DNA of 64,000 bases. It comes from Ptychodera flava (taxonomy: Eukaryota > Hemichordata > Enteropneusta > Ptychoderidae). Below the pieces are notes generated by a model that was not told the origin of the DNA, did no database searches, and saw nothing but the letters and a program-made list of their open reading frames with translations. Every line of letters starts with the position of its first letter. The first letter of the stretch is position 1. This document shows, piece by piece, positions 23,172 to 34,579 of this stretch. The DNA lies in contig NC_091946.1 in the NCBI RefSeq assembly GCF_041260155.1, forward strand, positions 16,714,218 to 16,778,217. The letters are read 5' to 3'. The position numbers and the translations under genes are program-made.

Positions 23172-24849
23172 ATGGCCGATAAAACCTCAACAGACCCAGC
23201 TGACTCAGCAAGGCCCAAAGCAAACGAGAACGTGGAGCGACTGAAGCAGACTGCGGCCGAAGTAGGGACAGGAGTTAGACGGGTGGAGGTCCGGCAGAGG
23301 AAAGTCATTCTGAATCCAGAAGTTGAGGCTGATATCAAGAAAGGTAAGCTTTGATTGTCACACGAATGAACTTAAATTATTGAAGCTTTGCAAGCCATTT
23401 TGACAGTCTTTCATGGTCCCAATGTCTTGCTTATATCGAATTTGTACCGATTTGTTGGTCACTGTGGTCAAGCATCAACCTTGCAGTACACGATGGATAA
23501 TTTTAATCGTGGAGGGTACGTTGTTGAATAAAAAACCTCTACCTTGTCAACGGGACTATTCTTAATCGGTCAGATATTAAAAAGCACATTTTCCCCTGAA
23601 AATTAACGTTGTAAGCACGTTTGTTTCTTTGTTGATCGTGCATTCCTCTAAAAAGACTAGGGCCATTCTTTGCTTTAATGCGCTTTGAAAAGCTTAGCTC
23701 GTCAACACAGTTATCGATATTCCGTTTTATGATTGCTTGCAATACTGTCAGCAACCTTTATTTGCCTTTAGCGACACAATCATAATAATGCAACCTAAAT
23801 TCAACGATTGTCCTTAGTAGTAAACATGTCCTTAATAGAAATGTATTTTTAAAAGAGAAAGTGTCATTGTTACTACAATGTACGTCATACTTCAGTTAGA
23901 CAGTTGCCATCATATCAGATTGTGTACAGTGGTTTGGGTTGAACCGTTTGCAATACAGGAACTAGATCATAAAATCTAAATTGAGTTCCCAACACTCTCA
24001 GGTGTAACTATCGTCTGGCTGTCGTCATGTTGTCTCTTTTCAACCCAAACACCTTTTTCTGGCTTGAATGAATGCAATAATAGCAGCACTTGAGGAATCG
24101 CCTCTTCATTGCAATATTTTTTATGAACTGGAAGTTATTTCACTGCGTGCACATTTTGAATATCTTGGAGTCATTTTACTACATGATTGATCGCTGGACT
24201 CTCTGAAGTCATTTTATTCAAGCTGTTTCAATATCAAATTTTCAATCGGCACTTTGCTATGATGTCCGGAGAATTTGCAGTCACAACAGTGACAGTTCGA
24301 TTGTTCTGAGGTCCTTGAACCACCATCGTATTGTTCTTCTGTTTTAACTTAGCAAAGACACCGTGACGTTTATGTCGTCAGTGACCACAGAACCAATAGC
24401 AAATAATGCATGATAATGTGATCGTGAAAATGTATTTATCCAGTACTAGCAAACTTTACAACGGGACTACTAGTTTCACATCAATGCTGACCTTTTGGCC
24501 ATTAGTAGAAAATACTTCTTGGTATGTGATACAAAGAAGTCTTTACTACTGCCATCGAAATAGAATAGTAGATGATCTCATTCCTGTATTATACACACAC
24601 TACTGTAAAATGAATTATTGGTATCTGAACATGTACAAGATGGGGTGTAAAAAAGTAGTAAGGACGTTAATCGTATGAAACACTATAATAGAACAACATA
24701 CAACAAGAAAACTAAGCTTTTATATGGTTTGTTATTATTTCTAGAGTCAAGAATTAGATACCACACTTTTTAATGCATTCTCTTCGTTCTGCTTTTCAGC
24801 CGAAGAGGAATTCCATAAAAGAGATGACCCAAAACCAGTTAGCAAATGA
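23172..24849 (+). CDS. Type 1 small charged protein, copy C (73 aa, two exons)
   Basis: Exons 23,172-23,343 and 24,800-24,849 flank a 1.46-kb phase 1 intron (donor GTAAGC, acceptor CTTTTCAG). The protein opens MADKTSTDPADSARPKANEN, has the same core as copy A (TAAEVGTGVRRVEVRQR, NPEVEADIKK), and an exon 2 product identical to that of copy A. The few residue changes from copy A are conservative or lie near the N terminus (E3D, P12S, S17A, N18N, Q48K by eye). A reading frame kept in both copies, with splice sites and poly(A) signal (25,233-25,238), supports a working gene. Function unknown. Confidence 0.72.
23926..24114 (+). other. Intron block nearly identical in copies A and C
   Basis: Copy C partner of 4,091-4,278. 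It has the same bracketing inverted repeat around GGTTTGGGTTGAA and one extra C after CAAACAC. Not found in the broken copy E. Confidence 0.45.
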
Positions 24850-25232
24850 AAAGACTCTTTGTTAACAAACGCAACTGACGAATGTGATGTGTAAGCGAGT
24901 TTCGACCAAGGCCGAGAATGTGGGACAGCTGGCCAGAACAACAGATGCGGCATGTCCGTCACAACGACGCACTTCGGATAGAACTCTTTATTCTCCAATA
25001 TATGACAAACTCGTTTAAATTTCCGTGCATTGGCTTGGAAACCAAATTTAGTGTACATGTAGCGTCAAGAGGTATCCCACTAAAAACGAAAGACATAGGA
25101 TGAGGCTAAGCCTTCCACCGTTGGGGTGCTATTACTGTGCATTTATATTTTTCTCTATGGATATCATAGAGATATAAATGCCATTCTTTTGAAACTGAAA
25201 TAATTTTATTGTGTAAGATTTTGATGATGTAC

Positions 25233-25238
25233 AATAAA
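25233..25238 (+). terminator. Poly(A) signal of type 1 copy C
   Basis: AATAAA in the context GTACAATAAACATG, aligned with the signals of copies A and E. Confidence 0.6.
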
Positions 25239-28200
25239 CATGTCCAAAGGATTATTTTAACATGAAAATACTGGTGTTAGTGTATTTCATTGTATTGCTG
25301 TATGTACACGATACTTGTTATTACTTTCCATGCAATTGTTTCTAAATAGAAATAAGATACATATGTTAGGTAAGCTGTGGCACATTTGTCAGAGTCATGG
25401 CTGTTCGGCACGACCACTTTTTCCCAAACAAAGTCTGAACTTGAATGAACTTCAAGATGTATGTTTTTAGCGATTTAAGCTTCAAAGGCATTTTTCGTGA
25501 TGCAAAAGAACACTACGTCACAACTCCAATGCCGGGTGGACGTAATTTGTGCATGAATTTTGCAAACTTTTGACAACCTTGTCCCCATTTCGTAGGACAG
25601 TCAGCATAAAGCGAAGGGTCAACAAACACAGTGTCTCCCGAAAGGCGAAAAAGTAGACCCATCTGTTTGAGTCTCCCGCTCCTTTTCCCTAATAAAAAAT
25701 CCTCAATTTGTAGTTTCTGTGCATAATTACTTCAACGACAAGAAAATTAGTTGCAAAACAGTGGTAGTATACAAGTCCATAAAGTCCAGTCGTAGTTGTA
25801 ATACGGTTAAGTAATCATACTAATGATTAATTTTGTTGGTTAGACGTGTTTCTGCTTGTCTTCAAAGCCACAGTTGATACAAAGAACTTTTATATGGTCG
25901 ATGACCACTTGAACACGAATCAAGGATGTGAGTCTACATGATTTTGCCATTCTACACTAAATCGCTCCTGGATCGCCATAGTCCATACGTAAACAGATGA
26001 ATATGCTTTTCTACCACTCAACATTGTTGGACCAGTGTAAACTACTATGCTTGTGTGATATTGTGCGTATGGAGGACTAACAGATTTGGCGGCAGGACCG
26101 CTAGGCTGTGCTTCAATACTAGTCTAAGTCAGGGGCGAGGGACTTTCATGAAGATAGGAAGCCAAGGAGCACTTCTACCTCCATGAGACCAGCAAACGTT
26201 ATAGGTGCATGTTGATTCATTCTTATTGCGAATTTACTCGGATACGTAAATCTCAATTTTTAATTGACTTCAGATAAAAAAATTCTTCACTGAAGTCATC
26301 CTAAAGTATTTACGTACTGACATAAATTGTGCAATAATGAAGCACTATGTGTCCTCCGAGTCAGATTGGGAGTGTCTCAAAGTGAAAAGGTTTACTATTA
26401 ACGCTCATTTCTCATTAAATTGACTAAAAGAATGTCTGGATTGTTCATAAATTTTGATATTGCATTATTTCATGAATAAGTGGTATCTAGGAAACCCAAG
26501 CACTTATATTCCTCAGTGGCAAGCTTCTCAGCGAAGGTGGCCGGATTCGGTGCGGCCGTTGAGGGCGCAATTTTTGTTGGCGAGATAACTTGCAACAACC
26601 ATCGACAGACTGTTGGATTTTTGAATTCGATTGTTCTGGTCGCTAAATCCACACTGACTGACATTATTCGTAAAATTAATCTCAAGACATTACGACATTT
26701 CTTAATTTTTATTGGAAATTTCACGTCGTTCGAGTTTTATTGTGTCACTGACCCAATTATGAGGTACATGTCAAACATGTATTTCAATGCGATACACGTA
26801 CGAAGTAATGTTGCATCACATAATGTAATCAAACATATTGTCGAAAGATTTTGTCATGAGCCACAGAAAATTTGGTAGAATTATTCCAAAGTACCATTAT
26901 ACAATATATTCATATATAATTATTCCACAGTACCGATAGTTTTATAAGGCAACTATGGTCCCTTTAATGTTGCCCACGCCAAGAAGCCAAGAAAATGTCG
27001 TCAGTGGAAGGCAAAGTCATAGATAAATTCGTTGTGTACAACCATATGAAAACTACGGATTGACGGTAAATGGGCGCCCGCATGCGACTAACCATCAAAA
27101 TAAAACATGACTGTAATCATATGAAAATATGCTTTGATACAGGAGCCAGTAAGGTGCGAGCTGTTATTATTCGATTAATTTACCCATACTGCAATCAAGG
27201 TTGACATGGTGCATCATGTAAATATAAAAAATAGAAGGGAGCTTTCGCTTACACCAACATTTTTCTCGCATTTTACATATGTGGTAAGTTAGTCTATCAC
27301 GCAAAACAGACATATTTGTAAAAACACATTATTAAACAATCATGTGTGTTTTTAAAAATCGTTCTTTTGTTGTGTTCGGATGTTTTGTTATCAGATATTT
27401 TGAGATTTTATATCAAAGAGACTAGAGCCGTTGACATTTTTGTGCGTGTACATGTGTTGCCGTTGTACAGGCGACATGATGTGAGGTAAACTGAGTACAG
27501 AGATCATTGGATCATTTTTCGTTTACGTAATTATTTTCATCTGCATTTTGCATGGATTTATTTAAATGATGTCAAGCAAGGTGCTGAATAGACAATGCTT
27601 ATATGGAGTGTGTATCTTTCCGACGTTGCCTTCTTGAGTTGCTGTGGCAAAAGGTAAACAGACTACAGCATGATATAACACATGGCGAGCAAGTCGCAAG
27701 TGTACAATAGATCACGATAAGCAAGCAAAATGCTAGGAAAGGTAAAACATGATGACTGTACCAGTGTCATCAATTCAGGCTTAAGCTGCAAAAGTTTGTT
27801 TTGTAGTTAGAAAGTAACGTAACATCCCTTACTGTAACTGACTGATAAACGGTGGTGTGCTAAATATAGCTATCATTACTTTCACTGACAATAAAAAAAT
27901 GATTGACTCGGTGGTGATAAACGATAAACAATATGTGGAAGTATTACCATATAAAAAATAACGAGAATGAAGAAAACTTCATGTTTGAAACATATCTAGA
28001 TATACTTTTGAATATACCTAGCAATACATTTCACGGGTAAGCGTCCAAGAACATACATAGTAATGTTGCACACAACTCACTAGTCTTTCTCAATTTGAGG
28101 AATGAAACGACAGCTGATTTAGGTGATGCTTGTACATTGTACCTTTAAAAATCACCACATGGTTTGATGGCTATCATGTTTAGGACTGTCATTGAAAAAT

Positions 28201-28398
28201 TAAAAGCTCAGGCTTGAATTTACGACCGAACTAACATTTTCAGACGAAACATGTAATTTATTCAACTAATTTCCTTAGCACAGGGCTTTGACTGTGTGCA
28301 ACAGACTTGATATCTTTATGTAAATCACAATCATTGCCAACGGATGTAATATCAAATCTCACGACAAGTACAGTTGTGATTTGGCAGGAAGACATATA
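25239..28398. other. Non-coding remainder of unit 1 copy C and start of unit 2 copy D
   Basis: To about 26,880 it matches 5,370-6,950. From about 27,050 to 27,700 it weakly matches 42,350-43,050 in copy E. From 27,830 it matches 13,800 onward. A 132-codon plus frame at 26,480-26,878 is not open in the other copies. No gene called. Confidence 0.45.
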
Positions 28399-28925
28399 CT
28401 ATAGAAATAACTGACGACGCGCTGACCATTAACGTTTATTTATGGGCAAGGGCGAGAGGAAAGCCAAAAATTAACGGGCGAGGCTTGCCGAGCCCGTTAA
28501 TTTGGCTTTCCTCGAGCCCGCGCCCATAAATAAACGTTGATGGTCAGTGCGGAGTATGTTATTTCCATTATATTATCAACGAACCGGAGAAAACAGTCAA
28601 AATTTGCGAAAATTTTCGGAGCGAACGACAACTGGGCCCAGAACTGAGCAATATGCGACGCACTGTCACGCGCGCTGTAAAATATTGGCAAATCTGCAAA
28701 TATTTTCAGAAAAAGTATCTCAACCTGGCCCACAAGCGCTCCATTTTATTTTGTGATTGATTATGATTTACGTTTGAGCTGTAAAAACTCGATACTTTGA
28801 GTTGTTAATCTTATTATTCATAGTCACGGGCATATAAACAGACCATTACTGTGTATTCGTGGTCAGTCACGTGGTTCAGCTCGATCAATCAAAATGCGAC
28901 AGGCAGGGCATGGTAATATAATATT
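28399..28925 (+). mobile_element. Foldback element with internal palindrome, copy 1
   Basis: About 527 bases, repeated in reverse at 45,657-46,184. It starts CTATAGAAATAAC and ends GGCATGGTAATATAATAT. Near the left end lies a long palindrome (28,405-28,563) whose arms share TGACCATTAACGTTTATT and GGAAAGCCAAA and meet around CGAGGCTTGCCGAGC. The rest is unique sequence with GTGACAGTGCGTCGC on the reverse strand. No coding capacity. The outer termini pair only over a few bases, so the superfamily is not clear. Confidence 0.65.
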
Positions 28926-29596
28926 TTTTTGCAATTCGTCTTCATACACTTCTCTTACTGTAACAAAACTGAAACATTTATACCTCATAAAATAAATGGC
29001 TGTTAAAGATAGTGCAATCGCCCAGTTTCCTGTGATGGGGAAGAATATGTCTCTCAAAATGACTTTTATGATCACAACCCGCTAAAAAGCGACCGCATGC
29101 TTTGCTGGAAAGCGGTTCTTGCATGAAAGCGTACCTTAAATGACTGTGTATCGCTGCCATACTTGTTCATGATTTCAATGTTGTATCATGACCAGTCAGA
29201 GTTATTCCAGACAAAGTAGATCTATATTCACTGTTAAGGTTGGCTATCCATTTCGTCCTTTCCATATTACTGCAGGTCTGCTTTGCCTCTAAAGCGAGCA
29301 TATGTTAAACATACTCGATTTATTAAGCGTTTTGTATTTGAGAATCACTTAATACCTCAGTTTCATAATAGTGTTTTTAATTTTGAAAACTTTAATTTTC
29401 AAAATTAAGTTATATCATCTATCAATGCACAAAGATTTCCGGTTTTTTAATTTTGAAAACAAGAAGTTACAGTCCTTTAGTTCTGGACATATATAGAAAT
29501 AAGGCATGTCCTTAATCAAGTTGAAATAAAAGTCAATCACAATATGTTGAAATTGCCCTAGGACTTTCTAAAATAAATATATAGAGTATATCTCAC
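28926..29596. other. Unit 2 copy D, no exon found
   Basis: The place where copy B has its Ig exon. I found no matching Ig exon here, only AT-rich sequence with a small inverted repeat around TTTTGAAAACTTTAATTTTC (29,391-29,410). Confidence 0.4.
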
Positions 29597-29738
29597 CTTT
29601 CTGGGATCTTGATCGTCTGCTAGCGTCATTCTCGAACTCTGAAGTCACCAAGTTAAGTAGTAACCGTTGTATTTGTAAACCAAGTGAACGCATGAGTGTA
29701 TTGGCATCTTTAGCTAAACCAACAGTAGCGAAGTAGGC
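29597..29738 (-). CDS. Isolated 47-codon exon, unit 2 copy D (partial gene)
   Basis: Bounded by an acceptor (TTGGCTAG) and a donor (AAAG|GTGAGA), phase 0 in and phase 1 out. Reads AYFATVGLAKDANTLMRSLG then LQIQRLLLNLVTSEFENDAS and a basic end RRSRSQK. The middle looks like an amphipathic helix. Its counterpart in copy B (15,771-15,890) is decayed but lies directly before an Ig exon with matching phase, so this is probably an exon of an Ig-containing gene. No partner Ig exon was seen in copy D, so the gene may be broken here or have a long intron. Confidence 0.4.
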
Positions 29739-30170
29739 CTAGCCAATTTTGCAACGTACACTGAGAGGATAGATGCTTCGCAATACTTTTGGCAACACTT
29801 TCCAATGGCGGTACCTCTCTTTGATGAAGAGCAAATTCGGTAAACGAACGTGAACGCTTTCTCATTAGCGGAAGATCATATAGAAATGAGGAACATAAAT
29901 GATGAGGGGTGGGGTTGACTGTTATGACGGAAGGGTTTGCAAACCGATTTTGTCTTCTGATCCTGCTACCTCGGCCACGTTCATTTTCCTTCGTTTCCTT
30001 GAAATCCATCTCACGATTACAGAATTAGGTTCCAACTCTATTTTCCTGTCGACGATTTCTCATGTCATGCCTTTCGTCTTAGGCCTGCGTTAATTATTTG
30101 CTTTCTGCAAAACTCCAAGTTGGCACGAAATATCTCAAATTTGCCATTCCTACGCTTTGGATAAATTTAA

Positions 30171-30522
30171 GGTAATATGCGCCTCGAAAATGAAAGACTT
30201 AAACTTTTGCTCGAACTTTTCTCTAGGAATCTTTCAACCATTCTCTTTCAAAATCTGAGAATAAAAATCAGGGGTCACCGTGCAAATTTTGGTACTGGAG
30301 AAACAAAATACCAAATATTTATTTACCGATATTTGAAATTCAAAATGGCTGCCATCCTGTGTTAACTCTATGGAGAAAAATAAAATTTTCGATTTTTGAA
30401 ACACTAAGACGGCAAAAACTTTTCTTACACCAAGAGCTTTAAAATGAACCCCACAAGTACTAGATTAGAGAACCATTGTAAAATGTTGAGTCCAAATATC
30501 TGTCCCAAAGACGGGGTCTACC
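30171..30522 (+). mobile_element. MITE family 1, copy 1 (TTAA-flanked)
   Basis: A 352-base element between TTAA at 30,167-30,170 and 30,523-30,526. The left end is GGTAATATGCGCCTCGAAAA and the right end, reading inward, GGTAGACCCCGTCTTTGGGA, an imperfect inverted repeat. Internal landmarks are GGGGTCACCGTGCAAA and CAAAATGGCTGCCAT. It is absent from the matching place in copy B, so it inserted after the unit was duplicated. No coding capacity. Confidence 0.75.
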
Positions 30523-30851
30523 TTAAAGAGAGAAGCCGAACTCGATAACAAATTTTGATTTATGGGTAACCATTGTGGTGTCTTCTAGTTTCGGAAAGGG
30601 CATGTACGCTGAGATGATTTATTTCCAATCTTGACATATGTGGAACAATAGTTTCGGCACTACTTTCCCTCACTGATATTTCACCAGGCCGGTTTGCCAG
30701 CTTTTCATAACAAATCGTAAACCACCCAGTCTTTGCCAGAGTTGGTGTTAGAACTCGGCCGCTGCATATCACACTATTTTCACAGCGAGAAGTGTTACCC
30801 GTTATCTGCGACCACATACCAGCCGACAGACACTCGACAAAAGGTAAAATT

Positions 30852-31938
30852 ATGGTGGGACATGGAAACGACGCAGCGAGCAAAGCGAAAACAATCACAA
30901 CCAAAGACCGGCTGTGCAAGATAGCTGCCGAAGTTGGCACAGGAACTAGACGGATTGAGGTTCGTGCAAGAAAGTCTATACACAACCCAGGAGTCGAGAA
31001 AGAGCTTCATGAAGGTACGTGAGTCGAACAGAAAGTCTTGCCACCTCGACTTGAGACACAGATATCTTACGCGGTATCTGAAAATTATCCATACATCGCG
31101 CGTTTGACGATCTGACTCTGTTTTTTAATTCTATCTTACCTCTGACACTTACCAGTATATTTTAAATAATGTGATAGATTATCCTTTCTCCGATTATTGT
31201 CACATGACCTGCGGAACTATCTCCACGTCTACATATATTGTCGTATTCGTTTGTGAGAGTAAGCTAGCGCGCGCCGGCTTTTTATAATAATCAGTTATGT
31301 AGCTTTCATTTGTCTTTCTACCGTCGAACAAGGAAAGCATATAGCCTGACTCAGTCGAGTCGAACAGAACAAGTTTTCAATAGGATGACTACTGGCAAGC
31401 CATGCTGTTGATTTCTTGTGAAAAATGCAAAATAAATGGTCAAGTGACAGTTTCAACTACACAAATGTTACAGTGTACCCGATTCGTGCCGGTTTCGCTC
31501 GAACTGTAGCCTTCCCGATGACCCCACAGTTTTGCAAACATTTTTCTATTGACGAGATCTCAGCACCATCAAAAACGGATACCGAATCAGCAGAAAACAC
31601 GTGCACCTATTCCTTGCATAACCATAGACAGATTTTCAAGCCAAAATAATTCTAGTTGAGTTTAAAGACTTAATTTTGAGTTCGAATAAAATAATCATTG
31701 AGGTTATCTTTACCGAAATTTATTTGACATACTAAATCTCCTCCCCATTATATGTATAGAACACCGTTCTGAACGAAATACACAATGAACTAACGATGAA
31801 CCTGAAACATACGAAGTTCTCCATACTCAGAAATTAACAGTGTTTTCAAGTTGTTCTATATCTCCCATTGTTTCTTTTTTCTCTGTAATTATGTTTACAG
31901 CTGAAGAACGAGCTAGAAAAAGAGAACAAACTGAATGA
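30852..31938 (+). CDS. Type 2 small charged protein, copy D (66 aa, two exons)
   Basis: Exons 30,852-31,014 and 31,901-31,938 flank an 886-base phase 1 intron (donor GTACGT, acceptor TGTTTACAG). The protein opens MVGHGNDAASKAKTITTKDR, then the core CKIAAEVGTGTRRIEVRARK and NPGVEKELHE, and exon 2 gives AEERARKREQTE. An in-frame ATG 60 bases upstream exists, but the chosen start aligns with copy B. It differs from copy B at many residues yet keeps frame, splice sites and the core, which points to purifying selection. Poly(A) signal at 32,260-32,265. Function unknown. Confidence 0.68.
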
Positions 31939-32259
31939 GGTTTACAACAAGCCTAACTCTCTTGATCCTATCAGACGAATGTCTGGAACGACTTGGAAAG
32001 ACTCGCACTACTACTGACAGAATGTCAACGGAAGATTCTATACACTGAGGTTTTCATCGCTCTTAGAATGACGGTACCTGAGTGGCGAGACAATGCACCT
32101 AGGACATTTCAGAGGAACATATCAATGTTTGTCATCAACGCATGTAAATTCCGATTTAAGAGACTCACAGCTTTCATTGATGTCACTTATGGAAAGAGAA
32201 TTTGCAAGCTGCATTTATTTGATAATATGTCCTGAAGATTAAATATGTCATATTTGGAC

Positions 32260-32265
32260 AATAAA
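32260..32265 (+). terminator. Poly(A) signal of type 2 copy D
   Basis: AATAAA in GGACAATAAAATGGAGAAATG, aligned with copy B at 18,073. Confidence 0.55.
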
Positions 32266-32708
32266 ATGGAGAAATGAGTACTAAAAATGTCATTTATGTT
32301 CAATAACTTGCTCCCTCATAAATATTAATATTGCTCATTTAATATTCCAGAGTATGACTTTTGAACTCTGCCCTGTATAATAACAAGTTGTTTGTCCAAC
32401 TGTCTTGTCTAAAATACGAAGGTTTTGCCAGATTGGTGCCCTCAGAACAATTAAATATGACGAGTGTGATACTTTAAGGTGTAAATGGGTCTCCTACATC
32501 TAAAGAAACCGCAACAAAGCATATTAACTAGCCTCCCTCTGGCAGCATGAGTTGAGAACCGAAGTTGTCACAAGGAATTTCATCATCTATCAACCCTAAT
32601 AATTTGTACATTTATTGAAGTGTAATTCATGCAGCAATTTTATGCCCACGCGTTTGAGTAAGAAACAGTAGTGACAGTCATTGCTAGGACAGTCTTGAAA
32701 ATCAATTT

Positions 32709-32727
32709 AGGTCATCTAAGATGACCT
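32709..32727. promoter_or_regulatory. AGGTCA inverted repeat (7-base spacer), copy D
   Basis: AGGTCA-TCTAAGA-TGACCT, the counterpart of 18,594-18,612. Both half-sites are unchanged while the spacer has diverged. Confidence 0.35.
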
Positions 32728-32763
32728 CGTTATAATGTACACAAATACCGAACAAACACACAA

Positions 32764-33000
32764 CATTGCGGATAACAGTCCCTTGGATTCACAAGAAGTA
32801 TCTATCCAAAACCAAACAATATCAGTCAATGAGGTGAAATGCGTTTTCTGGGCCACCAGACTTTTGGTAGGGTTTTCGAATGGAGACAACAAAAGTTGAG
32901 ATTCGGTGTACTTAACGCTCTGACGAAAGCATTGCCCATAATTGTTGTCAAGGTGAGCTTTTACAACATCAGCAGCTTTTATGAACACAGATCACCTTGC
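32764..33000 (+). pseudogene. Remnant of the MADKSSSDS frame, copy D
   Basis: Aligns with 18,650 onward: ACACACAACATTGCGGATAA against ACACACAACATGGCGGACAA. The start ATG is ATT and the frame is not kept. If the copy B frame is a gene, this is its dead paralogue. Confidence 0.3.
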
Positions 33001-34086
33001 AGTACATAATTTATGTTCATATTCTTCGCTGTAAACGCGTTTAAACTTTTATATGAAAGGACTATCAGACTGGCATTGTTGAATTACAATTCATTCCAAT
33101 CGTCATATTTGTGAACTTGCATGAAATTATTATCAGTACCACTGTGGTTGATACATTTTTATGCTTCATATTGCATGCTCTATTACAACTTATGGTAAAT
33201 TTTTATTTGCAAAAATCAGGCTTAGAGGCAGTCTACTTATCACAAATAATTGTGCGAATAGGTGAGATACAGTGCTAATTTTAAAATACAAAACATATTT
33301 CACTGCAGTGAAGATCTTATAATTCACGAATTCATCATCAACGAAGTCATATATGAGGAAGTGTGCGGCTTTTTGAAAGTATCTGTTGACATGTGTGTCA
33401 GCGCTGCGTTGGTGATCAATTCCTCGGCTGTATTTGGACAAGACTCTGTTAGACTCCTGGCATCGTGTATCCACACTGATAGATTTTAAATGCTGTAGCC
33501 AGCTGAAATATGTTGACAGGAAAGAAAACGGGAATGAATACTAACAAATGTCTAAAAATGCCTTTCAGATTTCCTACTGTAACAAAATTAATTTCTCATT
33601 TCAACGACAATTTGGCTTGAATTCAGGGTCAACCATTCTACCACACACATACATTGAATGAATATTCTGTACCATATCCGATTAAGTTTTTCCTTGCACG
33701 ATTTTCGCTGTTCTTTGATTTAGATCGTGAAAATACTTTTTCGAATCCTTTTTTTTTTCAAAAATGTGAACTCGAATGTGAGAAGGCATCGCTTAATTTG
33801 TTATGAAGGTTAAAATTATGTAGGGAAACTCATTTTGCTTCAGAATTTATGAAGTGTTGCAACACTTTGGTGTTTTCAGATAAGGGGCTTTCGACAGATA
33901 TTGTATGAATTACGAGCGGTTTTGCCATGCAAATTTGCATTGCAAAACGTAAAGGAGACAAGATTAAAGTTACCCTGGAAGATATATGGGCAAAGGTTTG
34001 AAACTTTCATCATTTTAATTACATTGCGACCTACGCTATTCGTTGTTGTGACAAATGGCTATTTGATCGTGCAACCTCATGACAGT

Positions 34087-34435
34087 TAGCGCCTCGAAAT
34101 TGAAAGACTTGTCAACTTTTAGTAAACTTTTCCTTTAGTATCATTCCCTTTCAACTTCAAGAATAAAATCAGGGTTTATTGTGCAATATTCGGTACTGGA
34201 GAAACAAATTAACCAATTTTTATCGGCACTTGGAAATCAAAATGACTGCCATCGCTGCGTTAACTCTAGAGGTGGGGTAGGGGGAGGGCGTAATTAGATT
34301 TTCAATCTTCACACAATACGCCAGTAAAAATTTTAGTTACTCCATTCCTCCATAAATTCAAAGTGAATTCTGTAAAGGTATAGACCAAAGAATAATTGTC
34401 GACTACTGTGAGAGTACGAATATCTCTCCCCGGGA
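34087..34435 (+). mobile_element. MITE family 1, copy 2 (decayed)
   Basis: Begins GCGCCTCGAAATTGAAAGAC and carries the family landmark GGTACTGGAGAAACAAAT and the ATGACTGCCATC tract. The termini and TTAA flanks are eroded. Confidence 0.5.
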
Positions 34436-34579
34436 AGCAACTACCGGAAAAACGATCGACTAAGTTTTCAAGTTATTTTATTCACCTCCTAATGCGCAAC
34501 CCACCGTTTTAATGAAAGTGAACATCATAAACATTGTTCGGCACGTGAATAATTTGAGTTTGCCCTGAAATCAACTTAC

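Larger units (their letters stand above)
20651..33830. repeat. Tandem duplication module 2 (unit 1 copy C + unit 2 copy D)
   Basis: Second copy of the module. The unit 1 part is about 20,651-27,800 and the unit 2 part about 27,800-33,830. Gene order and orientation match module 1. It is shorter by about 7 kb, mainly because it lacks the extra DNA of 7-13.8 kb. Confidence 0.7.

Noticed and set aside
26480-26878. 132-codon plus-strand frame in copy C
   Set aside because: Homologous DNA near 6,720 and 40,700 is not open in the same frame.
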